The position numbers and the translations under genes are program-made. Under the pieces are notes generated by a model, which had not been told where the DNA came from, ran no database searches, and saw only the letters and a list, made by a program, of their open reading frames with translations. Below are positions 50,990 to 63,600 of a DNA stretch of 64,000 bases, one piece after another. Origin of the DNA: Epiperipatus broadwayi (Eukaryota; Onychophora; Udeonychophora; Euonychophora; Peripatidae); contig JAQFVV010000056.1 of NCBI GenBank assembly GCA_028023455.1, positions 3,991,717 through 4,055,716 of the forward strand. Direction: 5' to 3'. Positions within the stretch are counted from its first letter, which is position 1, and the number at the start of each line of letters is the position of its first letter.

Positions 50990-51125
50990 TGGTAGGATGA
51001 CTCAGTTGATTAGAGCATTACCTTAAAATTCAACTCAGGCCACCAACACATAAAGAAGTGGGGAGAATAACACCTCTCAAAACATTGTGCATATACTAAC
51101 CTGTGGTGATATACTGACAGTTGAA
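50990..51125 (+). repeat. tRNA-derived SINE, copy 2
   Basis: Begins GGTAGGATGACTCAGTTG with an A-box-like TGACTCAGTTGATTAGAGC, the D-arm pattern of tRNA-Ile/Lys-type genes. A decayed T arm (AAATTCAACTCAGG) follows, then body sequence (CCACCAACACATAAAGAAG, GGGAGAATAACACC, AAACATTGTG, ACTAACCTGTGGT) shared with the island at 23370-23575. Two copies with the same body define a SINE family. No clear target duplication was found. Confidence 0.6.
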
Positions 51126-51299
51126 TGTATTTGGAATATTTAAATAAACTTAAATTTCTCTAAAGGCATTCAATACTCATATTAGATTATGGAAATAGTC
51201 CAGCTCAGGAAAATATAAAGTTATTATTGACTAGAATTAATAACATTTAATGATCAATAATCAATTGAATGATTAGCTATCTGAAAATGTACTGATAAC

Positions 51300-51520
51300 C
51301 AGAAAAAGAAGCCTTGGTTTAACAATGAAATAAGAAGAACACAGCAAAAAAAAAATGTAGAAAAATATAATTACAGAGGTAAGCAAAAAAAAAAAAGATA
51401 TAGAAGTCTTAAAACAAAGCCAGATATGAGAGATTAGAAAAGGAACGCAACGAAGAAAAAATTATGTTCAATTTTATTTATAATAATATAAAAACTTTGA
51501 CTGGCAACAAGAAAAACACA
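51300..51520 (+). pseudogene. LINE fragment, endonuclease-RT linker
   Basis: The plus-strand frame from 51311 reads KPWFNNEIRRTQQKKNVEKY, then RYRSLKTKPDMRD before a stop at 51437-51439, then KRNATKKKLCSIL. The pattern K-PW-N-EI------K-----Y, followed by YR-LK and repeated basic residues, is the usual linker between the endonuclease and reverse transcriptase of Jockey, CR1 or RTE-like LINEs. Nothing readable of either flanking domain remains, so the clade is open. Confidence 0.55.
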
Positions 51521-51930
51521 AAAATTAAGTAATTAATAATAAGTTATAGTTGAGAATGATGTTCTAATAAGATGATAAATCATTTGTAAATATGAATAAT
51601 GGACTTTTACCAGTAATAAAAAAAAATTAAAATGAAATAGATAAAAGACCAATTAGATTGTGCATATAAATATAAAATTGCAAATCTATAAATTAGATAA
51701 ATAATAGCAAATTGTACAAAATTGATAAAATTCATGTTAAAAATGAAAAAAAAAAAACATTACTTGATGTTTGTAATTTAATTTAGGTCTCAGAAGAATT
51801 GTTAATGAATTTTATTTAAAATTTATTATTTCTTTAGAATATAACAAAAAAAAAATGTTAAAGATTTTAGAATAATAAGTTTAATCTTAAAAACCGGTGA
51901 GATTTGTTGAAAGTCTTGTGTTTATATTTT

Positions 51931-52192
51931 ATAATAAATATATAAATTCAACATTCCTTTTTTTTAAAAAACTTGTTTTATTCCAACTATAATTTTCTTT
52001 CTCCTTCCATACAACGTTTGAACTACATTCTGTAGTCATTATCAAGTTTCCTCCTTCCCTATCTTCAAGGAGGAAACTTGATAATGACTACAGAATGTAG
52101 TTGAAACGTTGTATGGAAGGAGAAAGAAAATTATAGTTGGAATAAAACAAGTTTTAAAAAGAAAGGGAATGTTGAATTTATATATTTATTAT
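51931..52192. repeat. Large foldback, about 126-bp arms, with hammerhead-like motif
   Basis: The left arm (51931-52056) and right arm (52067-52192) are nearly perfect reverse complements around a 10-base loop. Few differences were seen, mostly in a T/A run. Read on the plus strand, the right arm contains CTTGATAATGACTACAGAAT, then GTAGTTGAAACGTTGTA. GACTAC pairs with GTAGTT before GAAAC, and AC/GT could make a 2-bp stem III ending in GTA. An extra T separates the core from stem II, so the motif is only hammerhead-like. AATAAA occurs at 52141-52146. The pattern resembles inverted ends of a Penelope-like element. Confidence 0.8.
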
Positions 52193-52449
52193 CATGGAGC
52201 TATAATTTAAAAAGAAAAAGAAGTGAAAAGTTGTGTATATAATTATATTTATATTTTATTTATAATAACAAATTACTTAATTCTTTAACTTTCAAAATAT
52301 ATGATAAATAATAATCAATGATTACCATCAGTACTTTTATTAGTTGTTTTTTATTTTGTTGCAAAATTTCTAATGTAATGTCACGAATTTTAATATCATT
52401 GTTTTATGGAAATAATTTTAAGAATAATCTGATGCCACATTCTATTATT

Positions 52450-53085
52450 ATGTTACATATAGAGCTCGCAAATAAGCTCTTAACCAGCTTTGCAGAATAT
52501 CCCCAATCCCAGAGCACCTCACTGAGGAAGCCAGTAGCAGAAACTGGTCTAGGATTGGGGATATTCTGAGGAAGCCAGTAGCAGAAACTGGTCTAGGATT
52601 GGGGATATTCTGCAAGGCTTGTTAAGAGCTTATTTGCTAACTCTATATATAACATTTGTAATACAAGTTTGTTAAATTAGATCATGTGACATATGACTTG
52701 ATTTTTTTGTAATATTATTTTTTGCTATTAAGGCTTTGGTGCTTTTATATTGCTAAAGTTATTAATATATGGTGTATCTGAACTTGGTTCAGTTCCATAT
52801 GTCTATTTAAGTTAGATGGCTGGATTGGAAGACATATGAATGTCTGAAAATTTATGATTTTCTACTTAATAGCTATCCATTAGATAAAGTGCTGGGCTTG
52901 TCCTGATATTTTTAATCTAATGCTTGAATATTCTAGCACAGTAGCAAGCACCAGTCTAGGGTTGGGGATATTCTGCAAAGCTTGTTAAAAGCTTATTTGC
53001 AAGCTCTCTATATATTTGTAATACAAGCTTGTTAAATTAGGTCATGTGACATATGACTCGATTTCTTTGTAATATTTTATTATAA
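52450..53085 (+). mobile_element. Tandem hammerhead-bounded monomers (retrozyme-like), plus strand
   Basis: A complete non-coding monomer of about 363 bp (52594-52956) is bounded by cleavage-site motifs GGTC at 52590-52593 and AGTC at 52953-52956. The sequence following each site (TAGG-TTGGGGATATTCTGCA, then AGCTTGTTAA-AGCTTATTTGC) is the same, so at least 1.3 units stand head to tail. The body matches the minus-strand monomer at 33745-34123. Upstream, 52450-52516 holds an inverted piece (GCTCTTAACCAGC...AGAATATCCCCAATCC). No frame is present. Monomer size, tandem layout and ribozyme-like boundaries fit animal retrozymes; the sequences are eroded. Confidence 0.6.
52517..52611 (+). ncRNA. Duplicated hammerhead-like motif, 44-bp period
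   Basis: First copy (52517-52553): CCTCA, CTGAGGA (one change from CTGATGA), AGCCAGTAGCA, GAAACTGGTC, TAGG. The unit GAGGAAGCCAGTAGCAGAAA... recurs exactly from 52568 with a period of 44 bp, so two motif cores stand in tandem just before the complete monomer. The second copy lacks the 5' strand of stem I. Minimal hammerheads with very short stem III are known to act better as dimers, which would make a tandem pair noteworthy, but this duplication may be accidental. Confidence 0.4.
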
Positions 53086-54804
<1,719 letters not shown>

Positions 54805-55473
54805 CAAAATAAGGAAGACATGGAAAAATAAAATTTAGGGTAGATTTCATTGTGAAATGAGATTTTTAATTAGTAAATAAAAATATTGTATTGAACTATG
54901 CCTTTGGTGTTATTTAAAAAAGTGTACCAACCAGTTTTTTAAATTAATCACTCCCTCATTATACAAAGAAAGAATATTCCAGTTATTATAAGAATCTTCA
55001 ATTTTTTTTATTAATGAGAATTCTAAATGCTAAAACATGAAAGAAAATATGTCATCATTTTCTATCCAATTTAGAATAAAATCTGGATAGCCAAATTTCA
55101 AAACGTTAGATAAAAAGTAATAAGCTATTGGAAGATGCAATTTCTACTTAGATAGAAAACATCTATTATTGATTTAGATGTTGGCTGTTTATGAAAAAGG
55201 GCATGAAACTGACAAAATTTATTTCAATAATTCTCTCAATTTTTAACATTCCTATTAGTAGTGATTGTAAACCTTTTGTATTTTGTTTTAGACACATTAT
55301 TTTTATTCCAGAAATATATTTTTTTATTTTCAACTCTATTACTCTTATCAGATATTTTTACCTGTTGATCTCAATATGATATACTGAGGTTTAATCAACA
55401 CTAAAAACTGGACAATACAGTGGTGTTCTACTTTGAGAATTTTCTGGTTTACACTTCATTGCCATCTTTTTAT

Positions 55474-56486
55474 TGATGTGATGTGATGTGATGTATTGTG
55501 GCTTCTCCTTAAATGAAGTCAAGAATATCTCAGCAATTATGCCCAGATAAACCTGTTAGCCACTTTATTTTCCATTCCCCACTCTAAATTTTTCCATATT
55601 CTGCTCCATCCCATTTCCACAACATAATCTTTGTCAACTCTATAACCTTTATATCTAAATCCCCTTTATCTTTTCCCAAACCCAGCATAAAAACCAATAA
55701 TTCACTTTCTGTATAATCACTTTTTTCATATTTATTCTTCCATAACTTCATTATATGTACCCTTTCTGTTTTCAAGCATTTACATTCAATTAACAAATGC
55801 CTAATATTTTCTATTCCTTCCTTACATAATTTACAAAATAAATCACCCATTTTTTTCCATTTACATGTATATTCTCTTGTAGCTAAAGATCCCATTTGAG
55901 CCTTAAATAATAAACTACTTTCCTTACTATTATCATATATTAACTCACACCTAATATTCTGTTTATTTCTATATATATTTAAACTCTTTTTACTCTCCAT
56001 ACTATTTCTCCATCTCTCTAACTCCCTATTCTTTATTAATAAATCTATTCTTTTATCCCATTCCTTACTACTACAACACTCAACAATCCTTTTAACACAA
56101 TCATCCCATCTTTTGTACAAATATACTGATATAAATTCTTTATCCAAATCTTTTGCATACCACATTACCTTTGTCACCCATCTTGTTACCTGCCCTTTAC
56201 TCATAACCCAATTAAATACTATTTTAGCTATTCTTTTATTATCCATAAACTGCAATCTACCAAACATTTTCATTTTACTTTTTGCATCTCTCATATGAAA
56301 ACTTGACCATCCCATTTCTCCTTGAATTGCCTCTTTTGCTGTCCATACATCTGCATCCAATGCATGTCTTCCTACTTCCCTTTGAACTTTTTCTAAGTAA
56401 TTTAATACCTCTTTACTAACATATAATGCATCATTACCATATGTTAACCCTGCTACTGCAACTCCTTTCCAATCATGCCCTCTTTA
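55474..56486 (-). pseudogene. 5'-truncated LINE ORF2 C-terminus (CATCA-tailed family), copy 2
   Basis: Read on the minus strand from 56486 without a stop to 55584, about 300 codons. DWKGVAVAGLTYGNDALYVS, then LEKVQREVGRHAL and AIQGEMGWSSF form the block that follows the RT domain in many LINEs (YG-E...LE--Q---GR-AL-A-----EA--GE-GW). The C-terminal frame includes TRWVTKVMWYAKDLDKEF, SLATREYTCKWKK and CKLCKEGIENIRHLLIEC (C-X2-C, H and C knuckle). It ends at 55584. The 3' untranslated part is about 100 bp and closes with four CATCA/GATGT units at 55474-55493. The RT core is missing through 5' truncation. An in-frame ATG at 56360 is not a real start. The uninterrupted frame makes this much younger than the copy at 7720-8450. 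Confidence 0.85.
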
Positions 56487-57086
56487 TGTACAATTATGCA
56501 ACTATCGTTTTGTCGTTTCAAATGTTCAAAATAAAACTTGTATATAATGAATTGCTAATTGGAAATCTAAACATAGTTCAATTGCTTTAACCTAATGGGA
56601 TGTCAGAAATGAAGCAAAATAGTTTTACATAATTTTCAGTAATTTAATTTATTCACATAGCAGTGGAAGGATTGATCCCCCTTATTGAAATTATATGATG
56701 TCAAAAAATAGAATATACTGTATATGTATAACCATGGATCGGTATTATTCCTAGCTGTATGTCACATAAAATTAATAAATTACTACAATTTAATTTGCAA
56801 TTCTTTATTTAGTAATAAAATGTGTCGTGTTGGTTAATAGAAATATTATATTTATATGAATAACAAGTATCTATACTTGCAAAAAATATAAATAAATAAT
56901 AAACTAAGTAGAGAAGCTTTTTTCTTCTGGTGCTTATTAGCGAATATTTCCGTTGACTATGACTTATCGAGTTTGCTAAACCCATACTTAAAAAATGTAG
57001 GATGAAGAATATGGGAATTGATTACCTAGCATATTAAAAAAAACAATGATGTAATAAGTATCCAATTTTAAATTTATGAAATACGA
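56487..57086. other. Anonymous AT-rich DNA
   Basis: No frames or repeats recognised. Confidence 0.5.
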
Positions 57087-57283
57087 TTAGAAATCAGGTA
57101 TAAAATAAATTACTTCCCGTAAAATATAAATAAAAAAAAAATATTAACTTAAAAGTGAAGTTAAAAAAAAAAAGAGAAGTTATAAATAAATATAAACGTT
57201 TAGCTTATTTTTATTATATTTATTTATAACTTCTCTTTTTTTAACTTCACTTTTAAGTTAATATTTTTTTAGAAATCAGGTAT
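57087..57283. mobile_element. Foldback element flanked by 15-bp direct repeats
   Basis: An inverted repeat with arms at 57134-57195 and 57214-57270 (minor length differences in A/T runs), sharing AACTTAAAAGTGAAGTTAAA, stands between exact direct repeats TTAGAAATCAGGTAT at 57087-57101 and 57269-57283. The inserted sequence is about 167 bp. The 15-bp direct repeats look like a target duplication of target-primed reverse transcription. A microhomology-driven inverted duplication would not explain them. Confidence 0.7.
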
Positions 57284-58107
57284 GTTTTGGAAGTTTTGTT
57301 AATGATGTTATACATAAAAAAAAAAATTCGTAATTTCTTCTGTAGATCGAGTAAATGCATATTTATTAATATATTTAAACTTTAGAACTATGCTGTATTA
57401 GGATGCTTTCTTTAACAAAATGTGTGGGGGGGAGGGGTAAGAATAATTTTTATTCTCGACACATGTCGATATATATGGAAAATTAAACAGTTACTTTAAG
57501 ATATGACAGAAAATTAAAGAAAAAATGAATTTCTTTTTGCATGATTTTTTTTCTTTGTCAAATCGGAAATTTAATAACACCAAAGAAAAAGTAACAGATG
57601 TAAGTTGTTGTTTTTTTTTAAAGCTTATTTTTAGTAAACAGAATAGGATATTGTTTTAATTAAAATTAATTGAGATAATTGAAATTGACCTTTAGAAATT
57701 ATGTAGCCTTGAGCTCGTATTCTACTGAGGAGCAGACAAATTGGTGCCGCAATAAAGAATTGGTAAAATAGGGTCAAAATATGTGGTAAAGAAAATACAA
57801 TGTTCGAGAAACGCTCATGAGAAAATGATTACTATACTTGAAGAGTGAATTGACTATAACAAATATAACACGGAGCTGGTGCTTTACTGAAGAGCAGACA
57901 AGTTGGTGCTCGAAGAAAGTGCTGTATATTAGAATCAAATAAAAAAAAATGCACAAACGAAAATAAAGATTATAATATAAGAATCAAAAAAATATTATTC
58001 AGTTGTACTTTAATAAAATTTTATTAACCAGAGGAATCTAAAAAACTCGCAACTTCAACCAAAGTGCTAAAATGAGTAAAAGAAAATTGCCTCATATGTT
58101 TTTTATA
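57284..58107. other. Anonymous AT-rich DNA with an imperfect direct repeat
   Basis: ACTGAGGAGCAGACAAATTG at 57723-57742 and ACTGAAGAGCAGACAAGTTG at 57887-57906 mark an imperfect repeat about 164 bp apart, with further similar words (GGTGC, AGAAT...AAAATA) after each. No frame recognised. Confidence 0.4.
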
Positions 58108-59780
58108 ATCATCATCATTTTTAATTGATAACAGTCCATTACAAGATAATAGTCTCTCCGAGTTTAATTGAATTTCTCCGATTCCTAGTTTTTAATTTCC
58201 ACATAGCACCAGCAAATTTCCCTATTTTATTTATCCATTTTATATGTGATTTTTTTCTAGATCTTTAAAAAAAATTTAGGATTTACTTTAAAACTCCACC
58301 TATTCTCACATTTTTTATAAATATATCTAATTCAGTTCTATTTCAACCTCCAAATTCTTTCAATGATGTCAAGATATCTGTTCATTTTCTCATATAGGAA
58401 TTTAGTTTTGGATCTATTTTTGTTACTTCTAATATATTTCTCTCTACATTTTGTTGAGTAGTACAAAACCTCCATATTGCTCCTCTATTAAGTATCCAAA
58501 AACACATATATAAACATTTTCCATTTTAAACAAAGTCATATTTTCTTTTAATATTACTTCCACTAAAAGCACTTCATCCAAGTTTAATTTTATGATTAAT
58601 TTTATTTATTATGGTTTCATTTACTTTAATAATTTGTCTAAGGTATTTATTGTTATTCTGATTTTTTTAATTTTCATCTGATAACTGTTGTAAAATTTCC
58701 TGAAGACCCTTAGTATTATTTGCAAAAATAATGATATTATTTTTACAAAATCTAGATAACACAAACCATTTCTTTTTACTATTAGACCCTTAGCTTTTTG
58801 TTTTAATCTATAAAATACTTCTTGTAAAACTTCTATGAAATTTTTTTGGGGATATGGAATTGCCCTACCTGCCTTTTTAATATTAATTTTTTTTTGTATC
58901 ACCATGTAACTAATCATTCCTGTTGCATTTTGAATATCTTGGGTCTCTATATTGAAGTCCTAAGCTTTCATCACCATGAAAATGTTTATAGAAACAAATG
59001 TCTTTTCATAAAATATAAATCCAAAGCATAAGACAACTTATATTTATAGATTATTTTTCATTTTCTATACATTGATATGATCCATTTTGCTAAAACTCTT
59101 TTAAATCCAGCTTGCTATTTTTAGTTTCTTAGATTCCAAAGTTTGCTGTAAATGGGCTATAATTATCTTACTAAAGATTTTATATAGAACTGATAGGATG
59201 TTGATAGGTTTGTAATTTCTAATATCATATTTATCCCTTTTATTAAGTATTAATATTGTTTATTGCATTTGTTTACCATGTAGTATATTTTTATCATTTA
59301 GATAGCTTTATCAAAAATTTTTCTACTTCTTTAATTGCTTCTTTTAAAATTTCAATATGAATTCAATTTTTTTCTGCAGCTTTTCCCTTCCTCATAGATT
59401 TAATTGCATGCTTCATTGTTTTATTTAAAATATTTTGCAATTAAGAAGATTTAGTAATTGTAGGGAATACTTTGTTTTCTTGATCTTTATTATTACATTT
59501 CATGATATGATTTTTGTTTTTAGTAATAGTTCCATCTTTCTTCTTATTGCTGAAATAATCTTTTTTCCAATAACTTTTGAAATGTTTATTTTTTTATAGC
59601 TTTTCTTGCCAATTTACAATTATATTTTCTTATATAATTATTATTTTTTATGCCAATTTACAAAACTCTAAATATTCAATTCCTTGTAATGAAGCATTAA
59701 ATTTTTTTCTTATTTGTACATGTTGTATCTTAGATATAAAATTAGTATTTTCTCTGTTGTCTGATTGGTGAATGTATTAA
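58108..59780 (-). pseudogene. RTE-type LINE with decayed reverse transcriptase, copy 3
   Basis: This is the longest RTE copy here. Minus-strand order from 59780 downward: linker residues (IQHVQIRKKFNASLQGIEYL); the RT block NYKPINILSVLYKIFSKIII, then ASWI-KSFSKMDHINV, matching NYRPISLLS-LYK...AGFRKG-STIDHI of RTE elements (59067-59220); NNIIIFANNTKGLQEIL at about 58690-58750, equivalent to the FADD catalytic block but with both catalytic Asp changed to Asn; and the C-terminus SHIKWINKIGKFAGAMWKLK, then NRRNSIKLGETI at about 58150-58260. The (GAT)n tail is at 58108-58116. Many stops and frameshifts are present. The apurinic endonuclease is missing. Confidence 0.8.
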
Positions 59781-60130
59781 TGTTTGTTTAATGTGAAGTG
59801 TCAAATTCACAGTGAAGTATATTTTTCAATGTAAAATTATTTTTTTATTATTAAATTATAATAATACTATCAAATTCATGAATGGTAGTGGGATGGTCTC
59901 TACTTCAGCATTCAATTAACTCCATATGGCAAGTTTGGTGGATCCTGATAGGCTACCCAAGACCACTGGCACTCAATGAGCTAGCTTGGCTACTGTTTAT
60001 ATATTTCAAGGTAAGGATTTCCAGCCAGATGACAGAAACAGTCACAAATGCTGATTGATAATTCAGCATTGGGATATTTCATTCAATCATGATCTGCCAA
60101 TCTCCTAATATACTTCTGATGAACGACATC
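59781..60130. other. Less AT-rich island, possible unclassified SINE
   Basis: 59880-60130 is clearly less AT-rich than its surroundings and ends in an A run (60148-60154). It contains a hairpin word ATGCTGATTGATAATTCAGCAT (60048-60069). No A/B boxes or target duplication were found. Confidence 0.35.
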
Positions 60131-60154
60131 CTCAGCAATGTTTAATTAAAAAAA

Positions 60155-60695
60155 ACACATTTACATTAAATCTTTAATAAAATGTTAAAGCAACCAATTA
60201 AAAAAAATATTACAAATATTATACTTAATAAAAAAATATTAAAAAAATGATCAGCAATTTTGTATTCCAACATTAATAAATGGTAACTATTAATAAAGCT
60301 AAAAAAACTATTACAATTAGTCATGACATTATTAATAGATTGAAAAAAAATTTTTTTTTTATTGAGAGAATGCTTCATTAAATATATATTTGTGCCTTAA
60401 CATTGACAAACATAACAGGTATATTTAAAAATGTAAATTTTAATTTAGCTTTATTAAAATTCAGAAATTTATATAATATTAAAATGTTTTGTTCAATTTA
60501 CATTAAATCATTAAAAAAAATTGTTAAAATGACCAATTATTACAAAAACAACAGTTTGGAAACCCAGAGTTTTTGTATTCTATCCAAACAATGGTCTTTA
60601 AGATCACTATATAATTATCATATTTAAAATCTTTTGTTTAATTTACATTAAATATTTAAAAAAAAATTGTTAAAGCAACCAGTTTAAAAAACCAC
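60155..60695. repeat. Three diverged direct repeats of a 40-bp motif
   Basis: The motif TTTACATTAAAT, then A-rich, then TTGTTAAAGCAACCA occurs at about 60158-60200, 60497-60540 and 60642-60685 with small changes. The intervals differ, so it is a scattered repeat. No frame is supported. Confidence 0.5.
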
Positions 60696-63600
60696 AGGCC
60701 TTTACAAGGCTGGGTACATCTGGTTATTGTTATAATAGATCTAGTTAATTTTATATAAAAGATATAGATGTTGCTATGTAGGTTAAAATTGTAAAATGAT
60801 TCCTATATATTGAAAAAGGCAAAAATAAATATTTGCCAGAGATTTTATATATATATACAATATATTTCTAGATTTTATATATATATACAATTATTTCTGT
60901 TATATAAAGATATTTCATTTTATATTATATTGTATGACTCATTTATATACATATTTATAACAAATAGAGAAAAAAACTCAATCACATACACATTTATTAG
61001 TTTTCAAGAAAACTCAATAATTCAGTGAAGAATTATCAGGCAAATGAGAAGAAAGTCTATGATGTTTGTTGATTTTAAACTCAAAGGTAAAAAGTGATGA
61101 AACTTGCTACACTAGTTATTGTAAATTAATGAGCAGATCATCAACATCTATTTTTCATATGAATAGTCATATAGTAATGACAACTGGAATGAGAAGAACA
61201 TATAGTATGAACATTAGGAAGAAGGGTCATTAGGAATTTGCTCTTTCTTTAAGGTTTCAAAGAAGAATCAAAGTCTCTTTTTAATTAACAGAAAACTGCT
61301 TCTGCAGTTTATATTAAATTTCTGAATGAGATTATATGAGTGCAAATTTTGTTTAATAAAATATTTATTTTGATTTTGGATTGTTAGTAAATAGTGTCAT
61401 AATAACAATAATTTTGCTGCATGATAAATGTTAAAAAAATAAAACAAATAGAAGTCCATATAATATAAATATTTTTTTAAAGTTTAATTGTTAGATTGGA
61501 TGATGTAAATTGAATGATCAATAAAAAACTTTGTAAAAATAATTTTATAGTAAACTACAACAGGTTTTTTGGAAGAAACTGAGCCTATTTCAAAAATATT
61601 CTAAAGTCCAATATTGATTGTTTTTATATGAAAGATTTGAGTGAGGATAAAATTCAGGATGAATTACAGTTAGTCAAGGTATTAAAAATTTTTCAGAAAG
61701 AAAAGTTTGCTGTGAAGAAATTAAAATATAGGATCATAAAATATCAAATGAGCATATTAATGCTGCATAAAAATATTTGTGAATCATGTATTGATTTTAT
61801 AGAAATCATAAAATTTATCTTTAGTGTATTTTTACTTTTTTTTTTTTACCAATTCCCCCTTAAAGTTGAAATAGCTAACTTGTTTGCAAATGATTGTTGC
61901 TGCAGATAAAATAAAATATGATAAAATAATAATTAAAAGGCTGATACTGTCTATTTGAATTTAAAACAAAATAAATTTAAAGATTATTAGTAAAAATATT
62001 AAGGCTTTATTTTATTTAAATAAAAAATATTTCACTGGATTGTAGTTCAAAAGATCATGTAATAGTTTATCATTAGAAGTAATAGTTTGAGCATTAATCC
62101 AAAAATTTTAACTCTCAAGATTATCATTCTAATCCAGAATTAATTTATATATTATATAATAACATTTGTAATATGTGCGCATATATGTTAAGATATCATA
62201 TCTATGATTAAAGACCTAGCTTTTGGAAGTTAATGGTGAAAAGATTTAGAGTGATGATTTATATGTTGAGATTAACTTAGATCTTTAGTTATAAATCTAT
62301 GTAATATGTGATGAACAAAATCAAGCAAGTCATATAGATGTTAAATTGTTCTTATATTAAGAAAGTATACAATTTGGCTATTTGATATCTTAATTATTCA
62401 TGTGTTATAAGGTTAAGATATCTGAATGCTTTGCAGATATAATTTTCTGAAAATCCATGCATTTTTTCAAAGCTTATCGTTTAAGGTCTGTAATCATTGT
62501 AAAGATTATATAAACATCACATGATCACCATTTCTTATGCTTGCTTATATCTGGCATCCATTTATTACTCTGGCTTGCACTGAGTGGCAATACATATGGA
62601 GAATTTTGCCTATTAGAAAAATTATATATGAATATTACGTATGGAGAGTTTTGCCTGTTTGAAAGATTATATATGAATATTATTAACTAGATGGTATTAT
62701 TAAAATGAGATATTGTAATTTCTAATATGAAATGCAGTATCCCTAATCTTTTTACATCTTGGGGAAAAATTATACAGAAGCTTTAATTAATTTGTGATGT
62801 CTAAAAATAAAACAAAATATTATTGAAAAAGTATAATCAAAAATTCTTCATTTGAAATTGCATTGAGCTGTGATTGTATAACTAAAAACGAACAAAAATA
62901 TCCAAGTACAAAGGATTATTACAAGTGGTAGAATAGTTTTAGATTAATTTTAAAAAAATATAATTAATAAATTGTTTTCGCTTCTCTAGAATTCACTTTT
63001 CTTGCCTATATTTAAGCAAAATCAATTTTCTAATTACACTTTTTTTTCCAATTTTTTTTTCTTTGCAAAAATAATTCACTTCTTTTGATTTTTTCTAAAC
63101 CTGTTTAATTATAAACTAATTTATTTAAAATGTGCAAAAATCCAATATAAGAAAAATATATTACTTATCATCTCCTTTATTTATTTTGGTTATTTAATAT
63201 AAATCTTTTTTAAAAATAAACATATTTCAAAAATTATTTTTCTAAAAATTAAAAAAATATACAAACATATGCATTTAATATTTTTTTATAAAAAAATATT
63301 TTAATGGTTTTAAATATTTGTGTATTTGTATTACATATTTGAAAATGAATTGTATGAGTTTATATTTTTTGTTTTTATTTTTTCTGGCAAATATTTTTAA
63401 ATATTGTAACCTTGAAAAAGTTTATATTAAATAATTGTATATCAATGAGGAAATAATATATAATATATTTTGTTCATATTAAATTTATGTTATTTTTATA
63501 TGAATTAGTTCAGTAATAAAGCAAGTTTAGGAAAAGATAAAAGAATTACTTGCATATTACTAATTTAATTTCCAAAACCAATATTTTCTCTTAATTCATG

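Noticed and set aside
50841-51026. 61-codon frame (MTMANNPISQPSVTIHNVWK...) as a gene
   Set aside because: Its end lies inside the tRNA-like head of the SINE at 50990, and no domain is visible; probably decayed retroelement sequence downstream of fragment E.
61628-61909. 93-codon frame as a small gene
   Set aside because: Lys/Ile/Phe-rich, ends in translated T runs, no domain and no regulatory context.
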